A program made the translations under genes and the position numbers. Of a stretch of 46,117 nucleotides of DNA, positions 36,428 through 45,746 are shown piece by piece. Source of the stretch: Verrucomicrobiota bacterium (lineage in GTDB: Bacteria; Verrucomicrobiota; Verrucomicrobiia; Limisphaerales; JAJOIW01); NCBI GenBank assembly GCA_021209225.1, contig JAJOIW010000023.1, positions 1-46,117 of the forward strand, read 5' to 3'. The notes under the pieces are model-generated. The model was given only the letters and a program-made list of their open reading frames with translations. It searched no databases and was not told the origin of the DNA. Each line of letters begins with the position of its first letter. Positions within the stretch are counted from its first letter, which is position 1.

Positions 36428-37241
36428 AAATGCATTGAGCCATAGGGCACCGTATGCCGGATTATCCACAATTCCTGACTTGAATCTGCAGCACTTATAC
36501 GATCAGACTCGCCACAACATGATTATTAAGAACTCGTTCGGGGAAATACTCGACTATACCAGGCACAATCCCACCGGTGAATCCAGACCGGAAATCGTCG
36601 TGCTCGGCCATGGAGTGACGGCTAACAAAGATCGGCCATTTTTATTGACCCTAGCCACCGCTCTGGCTTCAGCCGGATATGAGACCATACGATTTTCATT
36701 CTCTGGCAATGGTCAATCTCAGGGATTATTTCAGGATTCCTGCCCCACAAAAGAAGTCGGAGACCTGCGTAGTGTGCTCGGGACTATTTCCCATCGGCAC
36801 GTGATTTACATTGGCCACAGCATGGGGGGAGCTGTGGGTTTGTTAGGGTTGAATCAGGGACTCAAACTTCATCGGTTTGTCAGCCTCGCTGGAATGGTCC
36901 ACCCACACCTGTTTGCCCAGACGGAATTTGGTGATGTCAATCCCGATTCCCCCACAGGATGGATGTGGGGCAAACCAGAATGTCCCCTATCCCGGAAATT
37001 TCTGGATGATATGCAGGCGATTGGAACCCTTTTGCCATTGGCTGCTCAGGTCGACATACCTATGTTGATTGTCCATGGAATTGAGGATGATGTGGTGCCT
37101 ATCGCTCATTCCCGGCAATTGGTTCAGGCCAACCCACAAATTTCTCTGATTGAAATGCCGGAAACAGATCACATGTTCAGTGAAAACGGCAGCGATCTCC
37201 TTATGGCACAGCATGTAATTCAGTGGCTCAATCATTCCTGA
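36405..37241 (+). CDS. Alpha/beta hydrolase
   Basis: A 278-residue serine hydrolase-fold protein. It has the oxyanion strand VVLGHGVTANKDRP, the nucleophile elbow G137-H-S139-M-G-G, the acid D228 or D229 in HGIEDDVVP and H256 in ETDHMFS, a complete catalytic triad. The pattern resembles the bacterial esterase/dienelactone-hydrolase-like group; the substrate is unknown. The first ATG (36405) overlaps the lipoprotein gene; an internal ATG at 36519 would remove a weakly structured 38-residue lead. No signal peptide, so cytoplasmic. It ends 560 bases before pelA and I see no functional link to the Pel genes. Confidence 0.82.
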   Translation: MNPNRVHENALSHRAPYAGLSTIPDLNLQHLYDQTRHNMIIKNSFGEILDYTRHNPTGESRPEIVVLGHGVTANKDRPFLLTLATALASAGYETIRFSFSGNGQSQGLFQDSCPTKEVGDLRSVLGTISHRHVIYIGHSMGGAVGLLGLNQGLKLHRFVSLAGMVHPHLFAQTEFGDVNPDSPTGWMWGKPECPLSRKFLDDMQAIGTLLPLAAQVDIPMLIVHGIEDDVVPIAHSRQLVQANPQISLIEMPETDHMFSENGSDLLMAQHVIQWLNHS

Positions 37242-37801
37242 TCGCAGCCATTCAACCCGGAAGTGAGCCGCACTCCCGGATCTCCGTGAAACTGAACAAT
37301 CTCCGCATTAACCGGATGCTGGGCCTGTTGCGCGCTTTTTTTCAAACCTTCCAGACCGATGATCAGTTTCCCCAAAACGCCACTCATCCGGCCATTCGCC
37401 CAATATCCTGGTTTCAGATACGAGCCCCGGAAATCTTCCTCCTTGCCTGAAACTGGTGAATCATTGGCAGGCTCTCTTATTTCTACTCATTGCCGTTCTG
37501 AAATTTCCTTTGACTCAACCTTCCAGCTCCCAGTCAGTTGTATGAATCCCAAGTCCATCCACACCATGGATTCCACTGACCCAGACTGATGGCCGCTCCG
37601 AACCGGCATCAGGACCTGACCAAATATCCCAAAACCCGGAAATCGGCGTTTACTAATAACGTTGGAGTCTAATTTCTGGACAAATCCCTCTCCCAACCAC
37701 AGGTCCCAGCCAATAAAACCGGATATTTTAGGTAAATGGGTCATGCCGAAATCCGACTTTAACCTAGTAAATAAAAGATTCAATTGGGACATGTCGAACA
37801 G
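37242..37801. other. 560-base region upstream of the Pel operon
   Basis: No gene is convincing here. Short frames on the plus strand (to 37589) and a minus-strand frame ending at 37487 that would run into pelA show no recognised family. No c-di-GMP riboswitch core was seen, and no -24/-12 or strong -35/-10 promoter could be named. It must carry the pel promoter unless pelA is read through from the hydrolase gene. It could also hold a decayed gene. Confidence 0.45.
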
Positions 37802-40642
37802 ATGCGAAACATCATAATCAGATTGCTGACCATATCCACATTCCTGGGAAACTTGGGAGCTGAACCATTTTACGTCAATTACAGCAAGGTATTTGATGTT
37901 GAGGAGCTTTCGCGATACAACGTGGCGATCGTCAGTCCAGACGCCGTCTTGTCGGAAGCGGACATTCGCCGTTCCGGCACCAGAATATTCGCCTACCTCA
38001 GTATTGGAGAAGTGGCTTCGGATGCTCCTTACCGACTGGAGGTGGAGAAACTGGGCTTGAACATGCAGGCCAAAAATCAGACATGGGGCTCTGCCATTAT
38101 GGATCCATCTGATCAAAAATGGCGCAAATACCTTGTCGATTCCCTGGCTGTTGCTATCGCATCCAAAGGCTTCTCCGGATTTTTTCTGGACACAGTGGAT
38201 TCATATCAGTTTCTCACTCAAGGTTCGGAGACCCGGAAACAACAATTGGAGGCGGGTGTCGTCGAAATCATTAAAGACTTGAAACGAAATTTTCCTCAAA
38301 TGGACATCCTCCTCAACAGAGGTTTTGACATCTGTCAGCAAGTGACTGAGGAAATCTCAGGCGTGCTGGCTGAAAGCCTCTTTTATACATACAATTTTTC
38401 CACCAAAAAATACGGCCCCACATCAAAATACGACCAGGATTGGCTGTTGGACAAACTCCTGACCATACAGAAATGTGGAACTCCGGTATATATCATTGAT
38501 TATGCTCTCCCGGATCATAGAAATGAAATACAAAATCTCTATGATCAATATGAAAGACACGGTTTCAACTTATGTGTCACAAACGTGGAAATAAATGGAA
38601 TTCTCACTCAACCCAGATCTCTGGAGGCTCGACATGTATTCACCGTTTTTGGAAGTAAATCCTCCAATCCAGCCGAGTCTGTACACTGGCCATCCGATTC
38701 ATTAACTGCCTCCACTATTCAAATGCCCGGCGAATACCTTGGTTTGGAATTTTCTTTCCACAATATCGCTCAGGATGGAATTCCAGAGCCTCTCAACTCA
38801 AATTATAAAGCAGTTATCGTAGACGCCAACCTACAGGTTCCACCAGAACTGGAACAAAACTTTCTCAATTGGCTCCTCCAGGAAAAAAACAAAGGTCGCA
38901 AGATAGTTTTTTGGGGCCAGATTCCATTTTCAAATCCCTCAGTTAAAAGCCTGTTCCTGGATGCTTTCCAGATCCAGGGCACCGGAGAATTCAAATCCAA
39001 TGTGAAAGAAGTAAAATTGCTCGATGCCTCAGAGGATTTTTACTTTGAATCCAAATCCATTCCCGCAGTATACGAATTCATCGACCTTCGAGCACCCATC
39101 GGAAGCACAATCGTTTTATCTTACCTGGGAAAAATGGAGGAAGGATCAAGTATTGAGTTTCATCCAATATTCTATACAGATTGGGGTGCCTTTGCTTACG
39201 TGAATAAATCCATTTTCAAGATTGGTGATGAAATGCACTCATGGTGTATCAACCCATTTCAGTTGATTCAAAATGCCATGAACCTGCCAAATTGGCCTAT
39301 ACCGGACACCACATCCCGCAATGGACTGAGAATACTATATTCACACATTGATGGAGATGGATTTGGAAATCTCTCCGCCGTAACTCCGGGTCATAGATCA
39401 TCTGAAGTCATATTGGACAAAATAATAAACAGATACCCTTACCAGTTTACCAGTTCGATCATTGAAGCAGAAATTCGAGGTCTTATCGAAGGCCAAGATA
39501 AACAGGACATGGACGAACTGATCTCCATAGCAAGAAAAGTATTCAATACAACAAATGTTGAAGCGGCCTCCCACACATTTTCCCACCCATTCTACTGGAA
39601 AAAGGAAGATGGAATCACCGCGGATTATGCTTCTCAGACTCTTCCTTTGAAAACCTCCACCGGTTATACAGAAATAGACCTGTGGAAGGAAATCCACGCT
39701 CCCATCCGGTTTATGGAAGACTTTCTCCTGCCTGAAAACAAGAAAGTTAAAATGATCCTATGGTCAGGCAATTGTATGATTCCAGAGGAGGCCATTCGAA
39801 TGGCCCAATCTCTGGCAATTCAAAATATGAATGGTGGTGAAACGACCATTTCAAGAAGCCACCCATCATTGCTGAAAGTAGCACCAAAATGTCGTGAAAT
39901 CAAAGGTCAACTGCAGATTCATAGTTCTATCCAAAGTGATAACGTCTACCGGCAATTTTATAAAATGAACGGTATTATCCCCACAGCTTATCATTCCGGA
40001 TTTGAAAATGTGCTGCAAACTTTCAGATACACTGAATCACCCAGAAGACTGAAGCCTGTGAATGTTTACTTTCATTGGTTCAGTGGAGACAACTGGGCAT
40101 CACTGAAAGCGGTCGAAACAGTATTGGATTGGTGCCAGAACCGGAATTTGTCGGCCATATCCGCATCACATTATGCTCAGATTATTGAAGATTCAAGAAA
40201 AACAAAAATATATCAACCCAATAGTGACACTTGGATCATCACTAACAATGGAACATGCCGCACTTTCCGACTGGAAACTGGAAGTCAGCTGCCAGACATC
40301 AAGGAATCAGAAAACGTGATTGGATATAACCATGTTAATGGCAAACTATACATTCAGCTGGGAGCACTTCAGAGAACAGTGATAAGACTGGTCTCACGTC
40401 CTGAACAATATCCGTACCTCGAATACTCGACCGGGAATTTTGAATTAATTAAGCGTCAGAAAAATAAAATGATATTCCAGGTCAGCAATCTCACAAAAAA
40501 CAGGATCAAGACATCAGGTTGGGCGCCAGGCATACGAATTACAGTGCAGGTTAATGGAGATGAGTATATTCAAACCACTGATCCCGATGGCTCACTTGAA
40601 ATGACAGTACCAGATCATGCTGAAATCTCCATTCAACAATAA
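37802..40642 (+). CDS. pelA: PelA-like dual glycoside hydrolase / polysaccharide deacetylase
   Basis: PelA trims and deacetylates the Pel polysaccharide (rich in partly acetylated galactosamine) in the periplasm. From ATG 37802 it has 946 residues, matching the 948 of Pseudomonas PelA. It has a signal peptide (cleavage about NLGA-E at 20-21). Residues about 22-260 are the GH114/GH166-type barrel: FAYLSIGEVA, FFLDTVDSYQF (D130), LLNRGFDI and AESLFYTYNF, with E191 aligning to the catalytic Glu of PelA. Residues about 300-500 form the linking domain. From about 507 comes the deacetylase: H515-I-D517-G-D519 and SHTFSH (H591, H595), the metal-binding Asp-His-His set. A C-terminal beta-rich part follows. 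The TTG at 37784 could add six residues but would spoil the signal. pelB begins four bases after its stop. Confidence 0.9.
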   Translation: MRNIIIRLLTISTFLGNLGAEPFYVNYSKVFDVEELSRYNVAIVSPDAVLSEADIRRSGTRIFAYLSIGEVASDAPYRLEVEKLGLNMQAKNQTWGSAIMDPSDQKWRKYLVDSLAVAIASKGFSGFFLDTVDSYQFLTQGSETRKQQLEAGVVEIIKDLKRNFPQMDILLNRGFDICQQVTEEISGVLAESLFYTYNFSTKKYGPTSKYDQDWLLDKLLTIQKCGTPVYIIDYALPDHRNEIQNLYDQYERHGFNLCVTNVEINGILTQPRSLEARHVFTVFGSKSSNPAESVHWPSDSLTASTIQMPGEYLGLEFSFHNIAQDGIPEPLNSNYKAVIVDANLQVPPELEQNFLNWLLQEKNKGRKIVFWGQIPFSNPSVKSLFLDAFQIQGTGEFKSNVKEVKLLDASEDFYFESKSIPAVYEFIDLRAPIGSTIVLSYLGKMEEGSSIEFHPIFYTDWGAFAYVNKSIFKIGDEMHSWCINPFQLIQNAMNLPNWPIPDTTSRNGLRILYSHIDGDGFGNLSAVTPGHRSSEVILDKIINRYPYQFTSSIIEAEIRGLIEGQDKQDMDELISIARKVFNTTNVEAASHTFSHPFYWKKEDGITADYASQTLPLKTSTGYTEIDLWKEIHAPIRFMEDFLLPENKKVKMILWSGNCMIPEEAIRMAQSLAIQNMNGGETTISRSHPSLLKVAPKCREIKGQLQIHSSIQSDNVYRQFYKMNGIIPTAYHSGFENVLQTFRYTESPRRLKPVNVYFHWFSGDNWASLKAVETVLDWCQNRNLSAISASHYAQIIEDSRKTKIYQPNSDTWIITNNGTCRTFRLETGSQLPDIKESENVIGYNHVNGKLYIQLGALQRTVIRLVSRPEQYPYLEYSTGNFELIKRQKNKMIFQVSNLTKNRIKTSGWAPGIRITVQVNGDEYIQTTDPDGSLEMTVPDHAEISIQQ

Positions 40643-40646
40643 ATAT

Positions 40647-42737
40647 ATGAAAGAAACACAGGAAAAATTTCATATTATAAAGCCGGTAAGACTGGTTGGG
40701 CTTATAGCGGCGGTAATCGTATTTCTTTACGTGATAGTACCCTCAAATAAACGCACACTGAACAACGCCCTTGAGGACGGTAACCTGAATGTGGCAGATG
40801 ACGTACTCCATAAAATATCAGAATCTGAGAAACAAAGTGACCCTTTTTACTCTGATAAGGAATTTCAGTTGCTCTTGGCGAAGACATATTCCTCAGTGAA
40901 TGCGAACATCACTGAGGCTGTGCCGACTATCATTGAACAATACAGAAAAAGCAATAAAACTGAGAAAGAAACTATACATACAATCAAGCTGATACGTGCA
41001 GCAGGTCTGCCAGAAAAGGCAGTTCCTATACTGTCTGAATATGAATCTCATTCAGGAAAATCCAACGCTGATCACTCCTCTGAGTTTCTGGAGATCAAAG
41101 TGGTGGTTCTACAGGAAAACAACTTAACATCCTCAGCATTCGATGCGTATCACCAATACTTTAATCAACTCGACACGTTCTCCAAGAATGAGCTTTTCAA
41201 GTTAATCGATCTGGCAAGAGCAGGAAACCGACTCCTGGATGTGGCTGAATTGTCCACAAATAAAATTCTTCTCCAAAATCTTAATAAGGAGGATATAAAC
41301 GATGCGGAAATATATGAAAAACTTGGTAATGTCGCACTGGCAGTGGGGAATAATGATGCAGCCATTAATCACTTCCTGTATTCAATACAATGCGACAACA
41401 CAAAAAATTATCTCCATGCTGAAATTGGAAAAGCCTATGAATGGTCAAACAGACCCGAAACTGCTTTTGAGCACTATATAAAATCTCTCGGGAACAATGA
41501 CAATTACGCTATCGAGCGCTTGTTGGACTTAGCTCAGGGATTGTATAAGACAAAAGATTTAGGACAAGTTCTGGAAAAATTTCCGGATAAAATTCTAAAA
41601 TTGGATAAAGGATTATTTCTTGCCCGTGTTTATATTGAAACAGGTGAACGGCAAAACGCCTACGCATGGTACGAAAAACTCTGCGATTCAGAATCCGCGG
41701 ATGTATCTATTTTTCTGGAATACATAACTATCAGACTTGCCGGTCAGGAATATGAGGAAGCTGTCAGAATAGCAACCAGAGGTCTGGAAAAATTCCCGGA
41801 AGAAATTCATTTCCATGAACTGATTGCTGAAATACTGCTCAACTCACTGCAATATGAAAAAGCTTTCCAGAAATATTACGCGCTCGTTTCCCGTGACCTG
41901 AATCATAATGCCCTCGGTAAAACAATTGACCTTGGAATTGCGCTCGGAAAAGAAAATGATATTACAGATCTCCTGAAAATGCATCGGGCAGCAGGAACAC
42001 TTAAGTCTCCATTTTTATACGAATTGCTGGCCATGAGTGAATTTCGCCATGGCAATTACAAAGCATTCCAGTCCATCATCGAAGAAGGAATAAATCAGAA
42101 CCCATCCAACCATGTCCTCAAGGAAAAACTTATTATCAGTTTCCAGAAACTAGGAAATACCGAGGCTGCTGTAAAGATGATAGAAGATAATCAGAATGAA
42201 TTGTTAAACAACCAGTACATATTGAATTTCTATGTTGATTACCTTCTCAATAATAACAATATTTTAAAAGCTGATAAAATCATCACTGAATTTCCCAGAG
42301 AAGAGAGTAAAAACAATCTGCAGGAGAAATCATTCAAAGATCTCTTCCGGGCCAGAATTGCCACAATTAAGAAAGATTACCCTGAAGCCCTGAGAATATA
42401 CAATGAACTGGAGAGTCAGAATATGCTTCTGGACTATCATTTGATTTCGTTCCTTGAAATTGCCGTGATAGTCAATGACTGGTCACTGGCCAATAAACTA
42501 ATTGATAAAATGTCTGGTATTGACCACGAGGACTATTATGTCCATGCATCCAGGGCTTGCTTATACCAGGGAAACGACACCAGAGCATTAAATTACCTCT
42601 CGCGTGTCACCACTCCAAATAAACTGGCTCACCTATGGAGGGATTTTGGAGATTATTATGAGAATGCTGGAAATAAAAACCAATCAAAATTGGCATACAG
42701 CAAAAGCCTTAAATATTTAGGATTAGAGATTTACTGA
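40647..42737 (+). CDS. pelB: PelB-like N-terminal half: membrane-anchored TPR scaffold
   Basis: A 696-residue protein (ATG 40647, four bases after pelA; 40617 is a less likely overlapping start). A single membrane helix (about 15-35, LVGLIAAVIVFLYVIVP) is followed by roughly 650 residues of helical hairpin repeats. TPR-like motifs include YEKLGNVALAVGNNDAAINHFLYS, AEIGKAYEWSNRPETAFEHY and LRIYNELESQNML (cited by their ends only at 41320-41390, 41415-41475 and 42385-42425). In Pseudomonas a single 1193-residue PelB has an N-terminal helix, 19 TPRs that bind PelA, and a C-terminal outer-membrane barrel. Here the helix and TPRs form a separate protein and the barrel is in the next gene. It is predicted to sit on the periplasmic face of the inner membrane and bridge to the exporter. 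Assignment rests on architecture and operon order; sequence identity is likely low. Confidence 0.75.
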   Translation: MKETQEKFHIIKPVRLVGLIAAVIVFLYVIVPSNKRTLNNALEDGNLNVADDVLHKISESEKQSDPFYSDKEFQLLLAKTYSSVNANITEAVPTIIEQYRKSNKTEKETIHTIKLIRAAGLPEKAVPILSEYESHSGKSNADHSSEFLEIKVVVLQENNLTSSAFDAYHQYFNQLDTFSKNELFKLIDLARAGNRLLDVAELSTNKILLQNLNKEDINDAEIYEKLGNVALAVGNNDAAINHFLYSIQCDNTKNYLHAEIGKAYEWSNRPETAFEHYIKSLGNNDNYAIERLLDLAQGLYKTKDLGQVLEKFPDKILKLDKGLFLARVYIETGERQNAYAWYEKLCDSESADVSIFLEYITIRLAGQEYEEAVRIATRGLEKFPEEIHFHELIAEILLNSLQYEKAFQKYYALVSRDLNHNALGKTIDLGIALGKENDITDLLKMHRAAGTLKSPFLYELLAMSEFRHGNYKAFQSIIEEGINQNPSNHVLKEKLIISFQKLGNTEAAVKMIEDNQNELLNNQYILNFYVDYLLNNNNILKADKIITEFPREESKNNLQEKSFKDLFRARIATIKKDYPEALRIYNELESQNMLLDYHLISFLEIAVIVNDWSLANKLIDKMSGIDHEDYYVHASRACLYQGNDTRALNYLSRVTTPNKLAHLWRDFGDYYENAGNKNQSKLAYSKSLKYLGLEIY

Positions 42738-42759
42738 ACAATTTATTGAATAAACGACA

Positions 42760-44346
42760 ATGAGAACGAGAAGTTTATTAGGAAAACTGGGTTGTGCCAT
42801 TGGTTTGTGTGTCATGGTTGATGGGGTGGCTCAGATTTCCTATGAATCCTACAGCGACCTCGACAGCCTGAGATACGAAATTGGGCAGCAGTTGGAGGCT
42901 GCCCAATCCACTGGTCAGGTCAAAAGTTATGATGATCTGAGCCTCGATACTCTGCGATTATTACTCTATTTGCATGCCAAACTCGGCAATACGGAAAAAG
43001 CCAATGAGGTAAGCGAAGCGGTTTTCAGAAAATCTCCAGATGATAAGCAGGCATTGTTTGCTCTATTGTCCATGAATCTGGAAAGTCAGCAGAAGGATGA
43101 AGTCCTGAGATTGGCCCAAAAACTCAACTCCATGTATCCAGAAGATGGCCAGGTTAAGTACTACCTTGGTCAGGCTTATTACATGAATGGATTTTATAAG
43201 GAGGCCAATTCAATTCTGAGTGAACTTCCAGATTACCAGTTTGAAAATAAACTTTATCCTCAAGAGTTTGACATTGCTGAAAAGGCGTTCATGGGAAGTG
43301 AATGGGCCTATGCTGCCAATATGATATTAAAAGGGTTGGAAGCAGGTGATGGAAGCCTGAGCTTTGACGTGGACTTTGAGCAGAAAGAAAGACTCCAACT
43401 TATTTTTGCCAAAAGACTCGGTCATATCGGGGCGGGTGCTATAGCAAAACTCTTTAACCAGGGCAATGTCTTCGTGACAAAAGCGAATGGGGGACAAGCA
43501 TTGAATGATCGCTATAAAATATATGGAGAGTTTGAGGTTCCCCATATCCAATTGGATGGAACCAGTCTATGGCGTGATTCATCCAGGACATTTGTTCAGG
43601 GGATAATTGGATTGAATTATAATCGAAACAATTGGGATGCGAATTTTCATGCTGGAGCTCATCAGGATGGTGGTATATTCGGTGGCAGTTTCGCAAAAAA
43701 TTTCGACTATGGAAAATCTGTCAGTATCGATGGATTCTATGGCCGGCGGTCCGAGGACACTCTGTTGTTGGAGAGACTGAATGCACGGACGAATGGTGCT
43801 GGAATTTTCGGACAATACTCATTCGATGACAAGTATAAGTCGTATGTCAATGGAAGAATTGAAGGCCGCAACATTGATGTGGACGGTGAAGACTTGTCAA
43901 CAGCTTTTGGTTTATATCTTAATGCTGACCGATTGATCAGCACAAACATCACACAGCTGCGTGGAGGATATCGGGCAAACTACATCACCTATTCCAGCGT
44001 GAATGCCTCCAGTGACGTGATACAGGAAATTGCTTTACCTGGACTGACTCAAACGCAAAGAGGCGAGATATTGTCCAATTCACTGCCGGAGGCGATCCAT
44101 AGACACGGACTGTTCCTGAGTTGGAAAGACTATGTCAACGGTGATTTCAGTTATCATGGTATTGTCGGATACGATTATGACTTTGAACAATCCAGTGGAC
44201 TCTATTATGTCTCCGCCGGATTAGCATACTATATTAACGATAAGTCAAGAATCTCCGCAGATCTGGGTTATTTCAGTGATCCAAGCCTGGGACAGGCAGG
44301 GTCCGATCTTTGGCAGGCACTTGTCTCGTTCCAAATGGGGTTATAA
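42760..44346 (+). CDS. pelB2: PelB-like C-terminal half: outer-membrane barrel with TPRs
   Basis: A 528-residue protein 22 bases after the TPR gene. It has its own signal peptide (LGCAIGLCVMVDGVAQ, cleavage about 25-26). Residues about 45-190 carry TPR repeats (LLLYLHAKLGNTEKANEV, QVKYYLGQAYYMNGFYKEA). Residues about 230-528 show alternating amphipathic strands with many Tyr, Phe and Gly (NRNNWDANFHAGAHQDGG, YFSDPSLGQAGSD), and the last residue pattern VSFQMGL is a typical barrel-end strand. This fits the secretin-like export barrel of PelB (about 880-1193 in Pseudomonas). Summed with the preceding gene the two halves give 1224 residues, close to 1193. The symbol is provisional. No pelC lies between this gene and pelD. 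Confidence 0.75.
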   Translation: MRTRSLLGKLGCAIGLCVMVDGVAQISYESYSDLDSLRYEIGQQLEAAQSTGQVKSYDDLSLDTLRLLLYLHAKLGNTEKANEVSEAVFRKSPDDKQALFALLSMNLESQQKDEVLRLAQKLNSMYPEDGQVKYYLGQAYYMNGFYKEANSILSELPDYQFENKLYPQEFDIAEKAFMGSEWAYAANMILKGLEAGDGSLSFDVDFEQKERLQLIFAKRLGHIGAGAIAKLFNQGNVFVTKANGGQALNDRYKIYGEFEVPHIQLDGTSLWRDSSRTFVQGIIGLNYNRNNWDANFHAGAHQDGGIFGGSFAKNFDYGKSVSIDGFYGRRSEDTLLLERLNARTNGAGIFGQYSFDDKYKSYVNGRIEGRNIDVDGEDLSTAFGLYLNADRLISTNITQLRGGYRANYITYSSVNASSDVIQEIALPGLTQTQRGEILSNSLPEAIHRHGLFLSWKDYVNGDFSYHGIVGYDYDFEQSSGLYYVSAGLAYYINDKSRISADLGYFSDPSLGQAGSDLWQALVSFQMGL

Positions 44347-44379
44347 TACTGGAGTATAAATCAAAAAAACATTTTCACT

Positions 44380-45746
44380 ATGAATAGCAGTCGATCGAGA
44401 AAGTGGTATGAACCCCAGAATGCGTACTGGGATATAGCCGTTATTTTTACAATATTGGCGATCATCAATTTTGTCCTGCGTCCAAAGGATATTGGCATGA
44501 CGCAGATCAATCCATCCCCATATATTCTTCTGCCAGTCCTTATTGGATGTCGATATGGATTTGTCGAAGCCATTAAATCCTGTTTAGTTGTCATTCTCGG
44601 ACATATAATCATTCTGTATGTAACTGAAAAAGCTTCTCTCAGCGATCTTATATACGAACATGGTTTTTTTTTATGCCGGATTGGTTTTTTTTTGGTGGGG
44701 TATGTGGTGAAGTGCACGCATTTTTCATGACTCAGGAAACTGAAATCAAACTCATAAATGACAGACTTGTATCGCGCCATACCTCACTGGAGGAGGTAGT
44801 GTATGAATTAAATCAGATCAAGAAGAAGTTCGAGGAGGAACTGGTTTCTTATGGAAGTGAGACAGCCAGTCTCGACATGGCTCTGCGACGATTGATGGAA
44901 TGCGAAAAAGAGTCCATATACGCTGAGATTTTGAGACTTTTCAACCGGTTTTATGATGTGCAGACAGCGGGCATATACTTGCAGGACAGTTTAAAAACTA
45001 TCAGGAGACAGGCATATATTGGAAGTGATGATGGTTTAACAGAAATAATAAACCTGGATGACGATCTGCTGGCAAGAAAATGCCTTGCAACCAATTGTCC
45101 TGTTTCCATTAAGACATTCAGCGATCTTGATGTGTCACAAATTCATCATCTAGTCGCTTTGCCTGTTTCGACATCATCCAATGAAGCCTCTGGTGTCATC
45201 TTCATAAATGCCATGCCTTTCAACAGGCTCACTGAAGCGAGCGTGGAGGGAATGGAATTGCTGGCTCATTGGGCATCGCGGGCACTTGAGGTCCACCATG
45301 AACGTTGGCTGGTCGAAATGGTGGGTGATCAACGCGTCGATTATAAAGTCATCTCAAATGAAGCATTTTCTGACATCATTCATATAGCCAAACGAACATC
45401 TTCGTCTTACCAGATACCATCATTCATGGTATTACTATATGCCAATGGAGCGGATAAAAACATTGAAGAACAACTCAAAAACAGATTTTTGCCACAAATA
45501 AGGCGCGGAGACTTTGTGACTACCCTGGATCTTCCTTTCAGTAACATAGCCGTGTTATTGCCAGTTGCTGGGAGAAGATCCGTTGAAATATTCCTGGATA
45601 GAATGAACGAAGTGATTTCCTCCAACCCTCAACTTACTGGAAAAATCAGAAACATCACTAAAATTGTAGATGAACATTTTGATCTGATGCAATTCCAATT
45701 GGAAGTCAAAAACATTGGCAACAGGAGAGATAATGCGCTGGTCTAA
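44380..45746 (+). CDS. pelD: PelD-like c-di-GMP receptor (frameshifted)
   Basis: PelD is the inner-membrane c-di-GMP receptor that activates Pel synthesis. The N-terminal 105 residues hold about four hydrophobic segments (DIAVIFTILAIINFVL, YILLPVLIGC, LVVILGHIIILYV, GFFLCRIGFFL). A coiled region follows (TQETEIKLINDRL), then a GAF-type domain (about 165-305; DVQTAGIYLQDS, VALPVST) and a degenerate GGDEF-like domain with the I-site R-R-G-D at 45501-45512. The frame breaks between two nine-T runs (44664-44672 and 44685-44693). One added T rejoins the frames and yields 455 residues, equal to Pseudomonas PelD. The shift is either a read error or reversible slippage. The start at ATG 44380 follows an A/T-rich leader without a clear ribosome site. 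Confidence 0.82.

Noticed and set aside
37487-38116. Minus-strand frame of 209 codons over the pelA start and its upstream region
   Set aside because: It overlaps the signal peptide and conserved hydrolase start of pelA by more than 300 bases, and its sequence matches no family I recognise.
44346-44357. Palindrome ATACT-GG-AGTAT between the barrel gene and pelD
   Set aside because: An AT-rich five-base dyad can easily arise by chance and no function can be supported.
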